From Halonatronum saccharophilum DSM 13868 (GTDB taxonomy: Bacteria; Bacillota; Halanaerobiia; Halobacteroidales; Halobacteroidaceae), in the NCBI RefSeq assembly GCF_000517025.1, contig NZ_KI912095.1, positions 498,497-562,496 on the forward strand: a stretch of 64,000 bases of DNA, in the 5' to 3' direction. Within the stretch, counting starts at the first letter, position 1. Each line of letters opens with the position of its first letter. A program made the position numbers and the translations under genes. Below the pieces are notes generated by a model that saw only the letters and a program-made list of their open reading frames with translations, did no database searches and had not been told where the DNA came from. This document shows, piece by piece, positions 35,851 to 44,150 of the stretch.

Positions 35851-36042
35851 ATGAAAAATTGTCCTTTACTCTTTATAGCCTATAAGAACCTTAACTATAA
35901 AAGAAAGAATATGAAGAAGGCCTTAAAGAATAGTAATTGTTTAGAGGGCGAATGCTCCTTATTTAATCCCAAAGAGAAAAGGTGTGAGATTAGAAAGGTT
36001 AATTATAGCTCTTATATGGAAAAGACCTTAGGATGCTTTTAG
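35851..36042 (+). CDS. Small Cys-rich protein
   Basis: A 63-residue protein with five cysteines: one in MKNCPLL, three in the NCLEGECSLFNPKEKRCE block and one near the end. The pattern resembles small clostridial proteins of the type MKKCPFL...CLxxxCxxWxxxxxxC, possibly metal- or Fe-S-binding. A very good AAGGAGGAGAATATG start and a hairpin after the stop support it as a real gene. Function not known. Confidence 0.7.
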   Translation: MKNCPLLFIAYKNLNYKRKNMKKALKNSNCLEGECSLFNPKEKRCEIRKVNYSSYMEKTLGCF

Positions 36043-36070
36043 AAGCAATGGACTTTAAGTCCATTGCTTC
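36042..36070 (+). terminator. Hairpin after the small Cys-rich gene
   Basis: Perfect 12-bp arms GAAGCAATGGAC and GTCCATTGCTTC with loop TTTAA, overlapping the stop codon. The T-tail is poor. Confidence 0.6.
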
Positions 36071-36120
36071 TATGTGCCTTAAGCTAAAAAATTCGCTATT
36101 TTAATTATCAGTTAATAAAA

Positions 36121-36166
36121 AAGAGCGCCTTAGAATAGTCTTTAAAGACTATTCTAAGGCGCTCTT
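36121..36166. terminator. Bidirectional terminator between the small gene and murI
   Basis: Perfect 20-bp arms (AAGAGCGCCTTAGAATAGTC and its inverse) with loop TTTAAA, T-rich after the stem on the plus strand and A-rich before it, so it works for murI on the minus strand too. Confidence 0.88.
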
Positions 36167-36173
36167 TTGCAAA

Positions 36174-37031
36174 TTAAGGTTGTATCAATGTTTCACCTCT
36201 ATTAACTTTGGCTTTATAACTCCATAAATCTAATTCTTCAAAATCTAACTCTTTAAAGCCTAAGAAATCCTTACCTAATTCAACAAAGTTTTGGGATACT
36301 CTATTTAAATCACTAACATAAAATTTATTGTTAACTTCAAGCTTATTTTCCTGCAATATATTCTCTTCTTTAAGAAGATTCTTTACCTTTAAAGCAATAC
36401 TCTTACCTGGATAGATCAATTCTACCCCTTCTCCCATCACTTCACTAATTATTTTTCCAAGATATGGGAAATGAGTGCATCCTAAAATTAATGTATCAAT
36501 TCCTTCCTCTCTTAAAGGAACTAGATATCGTTGGGCTACTTTCTTTGCTTTAAGAGTATACAATTCCCCTTCTTCAACTAAAGGAATAAACTCTGGGCAA
36601 GCTTTTGCAAAAACCTCTAAATCAGGGCCAACCCTTTTTAATGAATTCTGATAAGCTCCACTTGCTATAGTTCCCTCAGTAGCAATTACACCTATCCTCT
36701 TATTCTTGGTTGCCAAAACCCCTTCGCCTACTCCAGGCTCAATTGGCCCTATAATAGGTGTATCAAAGACCTCTTGGACCTCTCTTAACCCTGCTGCTGT
36801 AGCTGTATTGCAGGCAATTATTATCATTTTGGCCTTTAAACTATGAAAGTATTCTATAATATCCATCACAAAACCCCTTACCTCACTTTGATTGCGAGGA
36901 CCATAGGGTAAGTGTGCAGTATCTCCAAAGTAAATTATCTTCTCATTTGGAAACTCATTTATAATCTCTTTAGCTATTGTTAATCCCCCTACCCCCGAAT
37001 CAAAGAGGGCTATCGGACTATTTTTATCCAT
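36174..37031 (-). CDS. murI: Glutamate racemase
   Basis: Makes D-glutamate for peptidoglycan. IALFDSGVGGLTIAKEI, FGDTAHLPYGPR, IACNTATAAG (first catalytic Cys) and LILGCTHFPYL (second Cys) are all present. I start it at the ATG at 37031 (MDKNSPIALF), which fits family N termini; the longer TTG frame from 37049 spans the likely RBS. Confidence 0.95.
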   Translation of the reverse strand: MDKNSPIALFDSGVGGLTIAKEIINEFPNEKIIYFGDTAHLPYGPRNQSEVRGFVMDIIEYFHSLKAKMIIIACNTATAAGLREVQEVFDTPIIGPIEPGVGEGVLATKNKRIGVIATEGTIASGAYQNSLKRVGPDLEVFAKACPEFIPLVEEGELYTLKAKKVAQRYLVPLREEGIDTLILGCTHFPYLGKIISEVMGEGVELIYPGKSIALKVKNLLKEENILQENKLEVNNKFYVSDLNRVSQNFVELGKDFLGFKELDFEELDLWSYKAKVNRGETLIQP

Positions 37032-37127
37032 CTTCACCATCCTATTCAAAACTTAATATGTCAATCTCTTTAAAACATACTCTTATTATTTATTATATGC
37101 GATTCTATGCTAAATATCTAATCTTTA

Positions 37128-37150
37128 GCAATAAAGCGTAGCTTTATTAC
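37128..37150. repeat. Mini-hairpin of the recurrent cap family
   Basis: GCAATAAAG, a short GTA-type loop and CTTTATTAC. The same short palindrome is found at 924, 10664, 12896 and 47694. A similar AATAAAGCG/GCTTTATTCTTT hairpin follows at about 37160-37190 and may end murI-side or gerM-side transcripts. Confidence 0.55.
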
Positions 37151-37191
37151 TTAATCCACCGCAAAGAATAAAGCGAGACATCTGTCCCGCT

Positions 37192-37686
37192 TTATTCTTT
37201 ATCTACTAAATTATCATTAAACTCCAAAGGTGATTCTAACTCCAAATGTCCTGCTAAGGTCTGTACCTCTCTACCAGAGATTAATATCTTTACCTCTTCT
37301 ACCCCATCTAATGATGTCATTGTATTTACAATAGAGTAAATAGTAAGTATCTCTCCTGTACTACCTCCCCAATGTTCAGCTCTTAACTCTTGAGTAAAAT
37401 CTAAAACAATTAGATTATCCCTTCTATCTGCATCAATCAATCTAGTATCTGGAGGGATTGTAAATCCTAGCGATTCATCCCTTGGCCCTTTAATCAATTC
37501 TCTAATAATATTAGCATAAAAGTCATCCCTATCTACCTCTCTAGTTTCAGGGACTAAATACTGGGCTCCTTCATCACCAAAAAAAAGTTTAACCTCTTCA
37601 GTGCCGCCCTTTCTAAAATAAAATCCGATTAAAACTAGAAGAAGTACTGCTATAATCAAAAGATAGACTTTCTTGTTCATCTCCAA
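37192..37686 (-). CDS. GerMN-domain lipoprotein-like or membrane-anchored protein
   Basis: A 164-residue protein with one N-terminal helix (residues 6-22) and a GerMN (sporulation/germination) domain: VKLFFGDEGAQYLVPETREV, ELIKGPRDESLGFTIPPDTRL and LDFTQEL, then IYSIVNTMTSLDGVEEVKIL. Bacillus GerM works in spore engulfment with peptidoglycan hydrolases; here it directly follows an amidase gene. Start at TTG 37686 after GGGAGGG, or ATG 37680. Confidence 0.87.
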   Translation of the reverse strand: MEMNKKVYLLIIAVLLLVLIGFYFRKGGTEEVKLFFGDEGAQYLVPETREVDRDDFYANIIRELIKGPRDESLGFTIPPDTRLIDADRRDNLIVLDFTQELRAEHWGGSTGEILTIYSIVNTMTSLDGVEEVKILISGREVQTLAGHLELESPLEFNDNLVDKE

Positions 37687-37698
37687 AAGAATCCCTCC

Positions 37699-39936
37699 CT
37701 AGTTATATTCAAAATAATCTTTAATTCCTTTATAAAGAGACATAGCAGCCTTTTTTCTAAAGGATCTACTTCTTAATAGTGCTTCATCCTCTGGATTACT
37801 TAAGAAAGCAATCTCGCTTAGTACACTTGGTACATCAATATGGTTAAGAACATATAGGTTATTATGTTTGACCCCTCGATCAACAGTAGCTAAATTTTCA
37901 ACCTTATAACTTTGAATCAAGTTTGCTAATAACAAAGACTCATTATCTGGATTACGCTTAACATATGTTTCAGTACCTTTATGTCTTCTCTCAGGATGCG
38001 AGTTAGCATGAACACTAATGAAAATGTCCGGTTCTATACTATTTGTCAGTTTAGCTCTATCCTCAAGATCTACAAAATAATCTCCTTTTCTTGTCATAAA
38101 GACTGTAGCTCCTGCATCCTCTAACAGATCTTGTAAGATCAAAGAGATATCTAGAGCCACCTCTTTTTCTAAAAGGCCTGTAAACCCTATTGCACCAGGG
38201 TCACTTCCTCCATGGCCAGGATCTATTACAATCACTTTTTCTTCAAAAATATCCTGTTTTTTTCTTCTTTCAACCAACCTTGATTTTGTATCAAAGCTTA
38301 CCTGAATATCCTTAGTTAAATCTTCAGATAAGACTTCAAATTCAACATCATCTATTAAATCTAGAACAACTCTTACCTGCTTAGGATTATTTGTATACTG
38401 ACTGACTCTAGCACTATTAACGACCTCTATTTCCTCAAATCCTCTAACCTGATCTTCTTGTACAATTGCATCAAAGATATCAACTATTAACCTATTAGGA
38501 TTAGGGAGTTTATAAACCCCATAGCTAACTTCATCAGATAAGGATAAATTTAAATCTACCCCTTCTTCCTTAGCTTTTAGTTCTGCATCCACCAATCTAT
38601 TATCAGGTCTAAATAATAAGGTGTTATCTTCCCACTTCAAATCATAAGAAGATAAACTTACCATATCTAAGACAACCCTGGTTGTATCATCAGTAAATTG
38701 AGAGATACGGATTGAGTTGATAAAATCATTATTTAAAGAGATTAGATCCTTATTAATCTCACGCTTAGTAAATGGAAAGTCAAAGATCAACCTACTTCCT
38801 TTCTCTAAAGGTATTATCCTTGGCTTAACTTCTTCTGTTAATTCAAAAGCTAACTCTCTTCTACTGTCATCATACTCTATATCTACAAGGGATGATTTAA
38901 CAGGTATTATAGTTAAGAATTTTTTGTTATTAACTACTCTAACCTTAATATCATCCTTCAAATCTAAGACTGCTCTGACAATATTGTCAGGATCTGTCTC
39001 ATACTGACTTATACGAGCCCTTTCAATAACTTTATTATCTATATCTATGCTTCTGCTCTTCTCTATAGCAGTATTCTTAAGATCAATTACAGCTCTAGAA
39101 GGATCCGTTAAATACTTTAGTTCAAAGTCTTTTATCGGACTTGTAGGATAAATATTGAACCTCTCTTCATTATAAACAATATCTTTTATTATAGGACTTA
39201 CTTTAACAATAAAAGCATAACCATCCTCCTCTTTGGTCTCTTCAACACTATAATCTAAATTAGAAAAGAGGTCCAAAACCACCCTACTAGTGCTGCTATT
39301 TAATTGTGAAACCCTAACATCCCTAATTAAATCACTTTCAAGGTCTATTTTCTCAATCTCTTCATAAATTGTTGTTTCATCTAAATCTATTACTAAACGA
39401 TAAGGATCCTTTAACGTTTTAACACTATAATCAACTTCTTTACTTACCTTAACTTTTATCCCTTCATAAGATTCATTACTCAAATGTCCAATGCTATCTA
39501 AAGATGAAGTCCTATCTAAAATATGAAGAGTCCTACCCTCTGCATCTGCCCTAATAAGCAAGCCCAATGCATCACCTATTGGGTTTAATGGTACCATAAC
39601 TTGTCCATTAACCAATCTTGTAGCAGCTGGCATCTCTATCACACTATTATTTACTTGTAAATTTCTATCACCAATTCTCAATTTAATCTCTTTATCATCA
39701 TTTTCTAGCTGCCATGTATCTATAGATCTAAAGAATCTTACCCTTAAATCTAAATTATCTGTAATAATATCTAAAGGTATCAATATATTATCATCAATAA
39801 TCTTATAACTTAGATCTTCAGTTATAATCTGATCATTTACTTTTAGTGTAATTTTTTCTTGTCCATAAACAATATCTCCATAAAAAAATATTAATACTGC
39901 AATTATTGATAAAATCACCATTAATTTTTTTGGCAT
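37699..39936 (-). CDS. N-acetylmuramoyl-L-alanine amidase with multiple AMIN domains
   Basis: A 745-residue exported cell-wall hydrolase. Order: signal peptide (1-25), a copper-amine-oxidase-N-like domain (about 35-130), about four AMIN-type repeats (about 155-560, each with a DPYRLVIDL-like and RVSQ...RVVLDL pair), then Amidase_3 (570-745). The zinc enzyme motifs are IDPGHGGSDPGAIG, SVHANSHPE and VLSEIAFLSN with the catalytic Glu. AMIN domains target the wall. The number of AMIN units is high for the family. It may act in division or sporulation with the adjacent GerMN protein. Confidence 0.93.
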   Translation of the reverse strand: MPKKLMVILSIIAVLIFFYGDIVYGQEKITLKVNDQIITEDLSYKIIDDNILIPLDIITDNLDLRVRFFRSIDTWQLENDDKEIKLRIGDRNLQVNNSVIEMPAATRLVNGQVMVPLNPIGDALGLLIRADAEGRTLHILDRTSSLDSIGHLSNESYEGIKVKVSKEVDYSVKTLKDPYRLVIDLDETTIYEEIEKIDLESDLIRDVRVSQLNSSTSRVVLDLFSNLDYSVEETKEEDGYAFIVKVSPIIKDIVYNEERFNIYPTSPIKDFELKYLTDPSRAVIDLKNTAIEKSRSIDIDNKVIERARISQYETDPDNIVRAVLDLKDDIKVRVVNNKKFLTIIPVKSSLVDIEYDDSRRELAFELTEEVKPRIIPLEKGSRLIFDFPFTKREINKDLISLNNDFINSIRISQFTDDTTRVVLDMVSLSSYDLKWEDNTLLFRPDNRLVDAELKAKEEGVDLNLSLSDEVSYGVYKLPNPNRLIVDIFDAIVQEDQVRGFEEIEVVNSARVSQYTNNPKQVRVVLDLIDDVEFEVLSEDLTKDIQVSFDTKSRLVERRKKQDIFEEKVIVIDPGHGGSDPGAIGFTGLLEKEVALDISLILQDLLEDAGATVFMTRKGDYFVDLEDRAKLTNSIEPDIFISVHANSHPERRHKGTETYVKRNPDNESLLLANLIQSYKVENLATVDRGVKHNNLYVLNHIDVPSVLSEIAFLSNPEDEALLRSRSFRKKAAMSLYKGIKDYFEYN

Positions 39937-40035
39937 CTTAACTGCCTCCTAGATAAAAGGTATTTAAGCCCCTCCAGCTAATCAATTTCTATATTCTTTA
40001 ACATTCTCGCTTTTTAGACAAACTCCTCTTTATTA

Positions 40036-41373
40036 TCAGTTTTTATTCTGATAATATTTGTTAATACCTTCTACAACCCCATAGGCTACCTCCTCTTGAA
40101 ATGCTGGATCTCCTAATAGCCTGTCCTCTTTAGCATTAGACAAGAAGGCTACCTCTAGTAAGATAGCAGGTATCTCTGTCCTTCTTAAGACTGCAAAATT
40201 GGCAGCTTTAAGACCATGGTCTCTCAATCCGATTCTATTGACTACTTCACTGTGAACATACCAAGCAAAGGCCCAATTATCCTTACTTGCATTCCAATGA
40301 GCATAGGTCTCAGTTCCACCAACATCTGGATTGGGATGAGCATTTGCATGAACACTAACAAAGAGGTCTGCACCTCTTTGGTTCGCAATCTCAGCTCTTT
40401 GGGTCAAAGGGACAAAGTAATCTCCATCTCTAGTCATAATTGTATTATAACCTTCATCCCTTAGTAATTGATCAACTTTAAGAGATATATCGTAAGCCAC
40501 ATCCTTCTCATAAAGGCCACTTGCTCCTATAGCTCCTGGATCACTACCACCATGTCCAGCATCTATTACTATAGTTCTTTTAGATGGATTTAGCTTTATA
40601 TCATCACTTTCATAGTTTGTACTTATAATAGATGAAGTAGCCACCTCAATATTCCTATCTATTCTTAAAGTTAAATTAGAACCATTTTGGATTATATCAT
40701 AACCACTCATACTATCTACATCTGCGACTATCCTTACCTTAGCAGGATCAAAGCTAAATTGGCTTATTCTAACCCCGTCTAGAATACTATCATTTACTTC
40801 AATTAAATTACTGATATCATTAAGTCCTACATTATAGATATCTATAACCACTCTAGTTGGTTGGTGGTATAATTCAACTTCATATTTAGCCCTTCGATCT
40901 GTCCGTATTACTACATCTGTACTACTTGAAGAACTTTGAACCTCTACATCATTAACCCTATTTAAATTATAACTAGTTGCTTTAGCTTGATTATCCCAAG
41001 AGAGATCCCCCCCATATACTTTGGTTAAAAATCTCAAAGGAAGCATTACTTGATTTTTTATTATCTGTGGCGAAACATCTAAGTATACAGGCTGGTCATT
41101 GACCAAAGCAACTCTATTATTCATCTCTAAGTTGATTTTAATATTATCATTTAAAATTTCTAACCTCTTATCTTCATTATCCCACTTCACATCATCACCA
41201 AAGTAATCTGAAACAAAGCGTGCCGAAATCATTGTCCGGCCATTAACAACCTCTATGGCAGAATCTACTAAGTCACCATTAAATAATAAGGTTGGTCCTT
41301 GGCCCTTCACAGCATTTGAAGAGATAATAAGTGCTATGACTACTAGTATAACTAAAGTATATTTAACTTTCAC
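40036..41373 (-). CDS. N-acetylmuramoyl-L-alanine amidase with one AMIN domain
   Basis: A 445-residue exported amidase. Order: signal peptide, copper-amine-oxidase-N-like domain (about 30-125, MISARFVSDYFGDDVKWD), one AMIN domain (140-230), then Amidase_3 (268-445) with IDAGHGGSDPGAIG, SVHANAHPN and LLEVAFLSN. A shorter relative of the protein encoded at 37699; the two probably arose by duplication with AMIN expansion. GTG start after AGGGG. Confidence 0.93.
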   Translation of the reverse strand: MKVKYTLVILVVIALIISSNAVKGQGPTLLFNGDLVDSAIEVVNGRTMISARFVSDYFGDDVKWDNEDKRLEILNDNIKINLEMNNRVALVNDQPVYLDVSPQIIKNQVMLPLRFLTKVYGGDLSWDNQAKATSYNLNRVNDVEVQSSSSSTDVVIRTDRRAKYEVELYHQPTRVVIDIYNVGLNDISNLIEVNDSILDGVRISQFSFDPAKVRIVADVDSMSGYDIIQNGSNLTLRIDRNIEVATSSIISTNYESDDIKLNPSKRTIVIDAGHGGSDPGAIGASGLYEKDVAYDISLKVDQLLRDEGYNTIMTRDGDYFVPLTQRAEIANQRGADLFVSVHANAHPNPDVGGTETYAHWNASKDNWAFAWYVHSEVVNRIGLRDHGLKAANFAVLRRTEIPAILLEVAFLSNAKEDRLLGDPAFQEEVAYGVVEGINKYYQNKN

Positions 41374-41427
41374 AACCTTTCCCCTCTCTAAGATTAAACG
41401 TATAATAATGATGAAAATTTTAGTCTA

Positions 41428-41895
41428 TCAAACCTCTTCAGTATAAATAATATTTTCTTGATCATCTATAAATCTAAACTTTCTTTTTATAGGTAAATGA
41501 CTCTTGTCTAACTTAATTAGATCATAAGGAAGGGTAATAACCTCTAAGCAGAACTCTTTAGCTGCCACCAATTTACTCACCTTTACCAAGACCTCTTCTC
41601 CCTCTTTATATACATTATCTATCTTCACTTCACAACCTCGATCATAGTCATCTTTAATACCAGCATAGATTAATAAATACTTATTAAAGTCGACATTAAG
41701 CTCCTTAATCTTTTGATGATATTTAGGCAAGGTTGAAAGGTTTTCCTTGCCAGTTAGAACCTTAAAATAAATTTTACAAGAACACCCCTTCCTGCGACAA
41801 ACAACCCCTTCCTTATTACCTGCTAATCGAGTAAAAGGAATTTTATTCTTAGTATTTAAGGCTTTTAAAATAGAAAGTATAGACGACTTAATCAT
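41428..41895 (-). CDS. Hypothetical protein with PrcB_C-like C-terminal region
   Basis: A 155-residue protein. The N-terminal third is basic with four Cys in a short span (VVCRRKGCSCKIYF), which could bind a metal. The C-terminal half, YAGIKDDYDRGCEVKIDNVY ... VITLPYDLIKLDKSHLP, resembles the PrcB_C domain (protease-complex accessory proteins). No signal peptide. RBS AAGGAGGAG is perfect. Upstream of the AMIN amidases on the same strand. The domain match is weak and function is unknown. Confidence 0.65.
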   Translation of the reverse strand: MIKSSILSILKALNTKNKIPFTRLAGNKEGVVCRRKGCSCKIYFKVLTGKENLSTLPKYHQKIKELNVDFNKYLLIYAGIKDDYDRGCEVKIDNVYKEGEEVLVKVSKLVAAKEFCLEVITLPYDLIKLDKSHLPIKRKFRFIDDQENIIYTEEV

Positions 41896-42324
41896 TAAAC
41901 TCCTCCTTGAGTAAGACTTTAGGGTTACTCTTTTGTAAAATGAGTATAAAGTAATAGGTAAATTAAAGTATGCTTTTTAGCTGGATTTTAATTAAGTAGT
42001 TATACCTTTTTAGTATTATTTTCTTGATTTTACTGATAACTCATCACTAATAAAAAAGAACTGCCCCCATATCATATCTATACCTATATAGGAGTTATTA
42101 TTACAATTAGCTATTAACTTATTTTTTTGGTTAAGGTAATAGATTAGATGTTTATTAACTCTAATTGTATAATATAATCTTACATCTGTACTCCTCTTAT
42201 AATTATATCTTTTAAAAACTAAAAAACAAAGGTGATTTGTTATGTAATTTTATCCACTAGTTTAGCTATCAACTTTCAGCCATCAGCAGAAGTATCAAAG
42301 CTAATACATAGAGACAAAAACATA
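41896..42324. other. Gene-free region with a degenerate word-type repeat
   Basis: No gene seen. The part 41935-42050 carries AGTAATAGGTAAAT on one side and TTGATTTTACTGATAACTC, then ATCACTAATAA on the other, resembling the inverted-repeat elements at 12896 and 55772. The remainder is AT-rich sequence without clear signals. Confidence 0.4.
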
Positions 42325-42350
42325 AATAAAAAAGACCCCCAAAGGGGATC
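42325..42350 (-). terminator. Intrinsic terminator after pgi
   Basis: GATCCCC and GGGGGTC arms with a TTT loop, followed by CTTTTTTATTT on the minus strand, just after the pgi stop codon. Confidence 0.85.
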
Positions 42351-42376
42351 TTTATAAAGCTGAATCTCTAATTGTA

Positions 42377-43816
42377 TTACAAAATGAAATCTTCACTCTT
42401 TTCTGGACGATTATCAAACTCTTCTTTCATCTCAGCAAATCCTCCTCTACCTAGAACTCCATAAGCATATTGCTTACCTAATTCTACACCTGGTTGATCA
42501 AAGGCGTTGATATCGTACAGTTCTCCAGCAAAAGCTGTCTGCAGCTCAAACATATATAAGAATTGACCTATTGTAAAGGCATTTACTTCTGGGAAAGTAA
42601 TTGTACAGTTTAATCTATTATTCTTAGTTAAAGCTAACTCAGTAGCTTTCTTCTCTACTGTTAATAGCTCGTTGAAGCTATGAGCACCTAAATAAGATAC
42701 TCCAGAGATATTTTCATAACCTGGTGCAATCTCTAGCTCTTCATTGTATTTTTCAACCTCTAAGAAGGTTACTACCTTATCAAAAGGTCCTTCCATATAA
42801 AGTTGAGCTTGAGAGTGTTGATCAGTTGCACCTAAGGCCTTAACTGGTGTTGGGCCAACATTTACAACCTCACCTTGACGATTGACCTTCTTACCTAAAG
42901 ATTCAGCCCATAATTGACGATACCAATCAGCTACATCCTTTAGAGAGTGAGCATAAGGCATCATAACAGACATAGGCTTACCATCTTGATCAGCCAAGTA
43001 TTGTAAAGTAGCATTTAAATAAGCTGGATTCTTCCATAACTTGTCTGTATCACAGATCTTGTCCATATAAGCAGCACCTGCTAATAACTCTTCAATGTCT
43101 ATACCTGTAAATGCAGCAGATATTAATCCAACTGGAGTAAGAACAGAGAAGCGCCCTCCAACATTCTCAGGAATGTAGTAAGTCTTCATTTCCTCTTCTT
43201 TAGCAATCTTAATTAGATTTCCAGAGTTAGCACTTGTAGTCGCAACAAAGTGATCCTTAACTGCTCCTTCGCCCAACTCTTCTACAACCATAGCTCTAGC
43301 TGTTAAAAATTGGCTCATAGTCTCAGCAGTTCCACCTGATTTAGAGATTACATTAAATAAAGTTTTACTAAGATCTAGTGTTTCTAGTAATCCCTTTAAT
43401 CTATCTGGGTCTACATTGTCAGGAACAAATAACCTTGGATATCCTCCTCTTGCTTCTTCATTCATGTTATAATAAGGATGATTTAAAGCAGTCTGTAAAG
43501 CAATATTACCTAAAGCAGACCCTCCAATACCTAAGACAACAAAGTTATCATACTTATCACGATTTGCTTCTACATACTCTTTGATATCCTTAGCAATCTC
43601 TTTATGAGATTCAGGCAACTCCATAAATCCTAATTCTCCAGCTTCTTTAGCCTCATTAATAGCCTTATGAGCTTTAGTAGCTCGCTCTTGCATAGCATCG
43701 ATATCCTCTTTGCTATACCCATGCTCTTCACCTATAGTTTGAGCAAACATATTATTTAAATCCAACTTCAATCTCATTGATTCTTGCCATGATGCATCTT
43801 CATATCGTTTTGACAT
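42377..43816 (-). CDS. pgi: Glucose-6-phosphate isomerase
   Basis: A 479-residue SIS-fold enzyme interconverting glucose 6-phosphate and fructose 6-phosphate. VVLGIGGSALGNIALQ, FNVISKSGGTAETMSQF, PENVGGRFSVLTPVGL and GATDQHSQAQLYMEGP are diagnostic. Monocistronic: 334 bp upstream and its own terminator downstream. It is unlinked to the glycolytic operon 12 kb away. Confidence 0.95.
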   Translation of the reverse strand: MSKRYEDASWQESMRLKLDLNNMFAQTIGEEHGYSKEDIDAMQERATKAHKAINEAKEAGELGFMELPESHKEIAKDIKEYVEANRDKYDNFVVLGIGGSALGNIALQTALNHPYYNMNEEARGGYPRLFVPDNVDPDRLKGLLETLDLSKTLFNVISKSGGTAETMSQFLTARAMVVEELGEGAVKDHFVATTSANSGNLIKIAKEEEMKTYYIPENVGGRFSVLTPVGLISAAFTGIDIEELLAGAAYMDKICDTDKLWKNPAYLNATLQYLADQDGKPMSVMMPYAHSLKDVADWYRQLWAESLGKKVNRQGEVVNVGPTPVKALGATDQHSQAQLYMEGPFDKVVTFLEVEKYNEELEIAPGYENISGVSYLGAHSFNELLTVEKKATELALTKNNRLNCTITFPEVNAFTIGQFLYMFELQTAFAGELYDINAFDQPGVELGKQYAYGVLGRGGFAEMKEEFDNRPEKSEDFIL

Positions 43817-44150
43817 TTTTTCATTCCTCCCATATTTTATTATCCTCTTATCTATGTATTTTTATCCGACTGCTAATTACCACTAATCTCCTTATTCAAA
43901 TAAGAGTATATGGAAACTAAGCTTCGGATCATTTTACTAAGCTTTAGCAAAATTTAACTCATTCTAAAACTTAGCAATTAAAACCAAGTCAAATAATATT
44001 AAAAGACTTGATCAAAGAGAACTACATTTGTCTTTAATATCTTATTTAGAGATGTTCTTGAAACCTGATCTTTTAAATCAACTCCACTATACACTATTCT
44101 ACCTAAAAAGATCCTTTCCTGCAAGTATTAACTCTTAAAGCTAAAAATCT
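43817..44150. other. Gene-free pgi leader region
   Basis: No gene found on either strand. Two short direct repeats ACTAAGCTT lie near 43918 and 43942. I see no recognisable riboswitch or strong promoter. Confidence 0.4.

Noticed and set aside
43817-44150. T-box or other riboswitch before pgi
   Set aside because: No T-box sequence, specifier stem or conserved aptamer was found in either strand.
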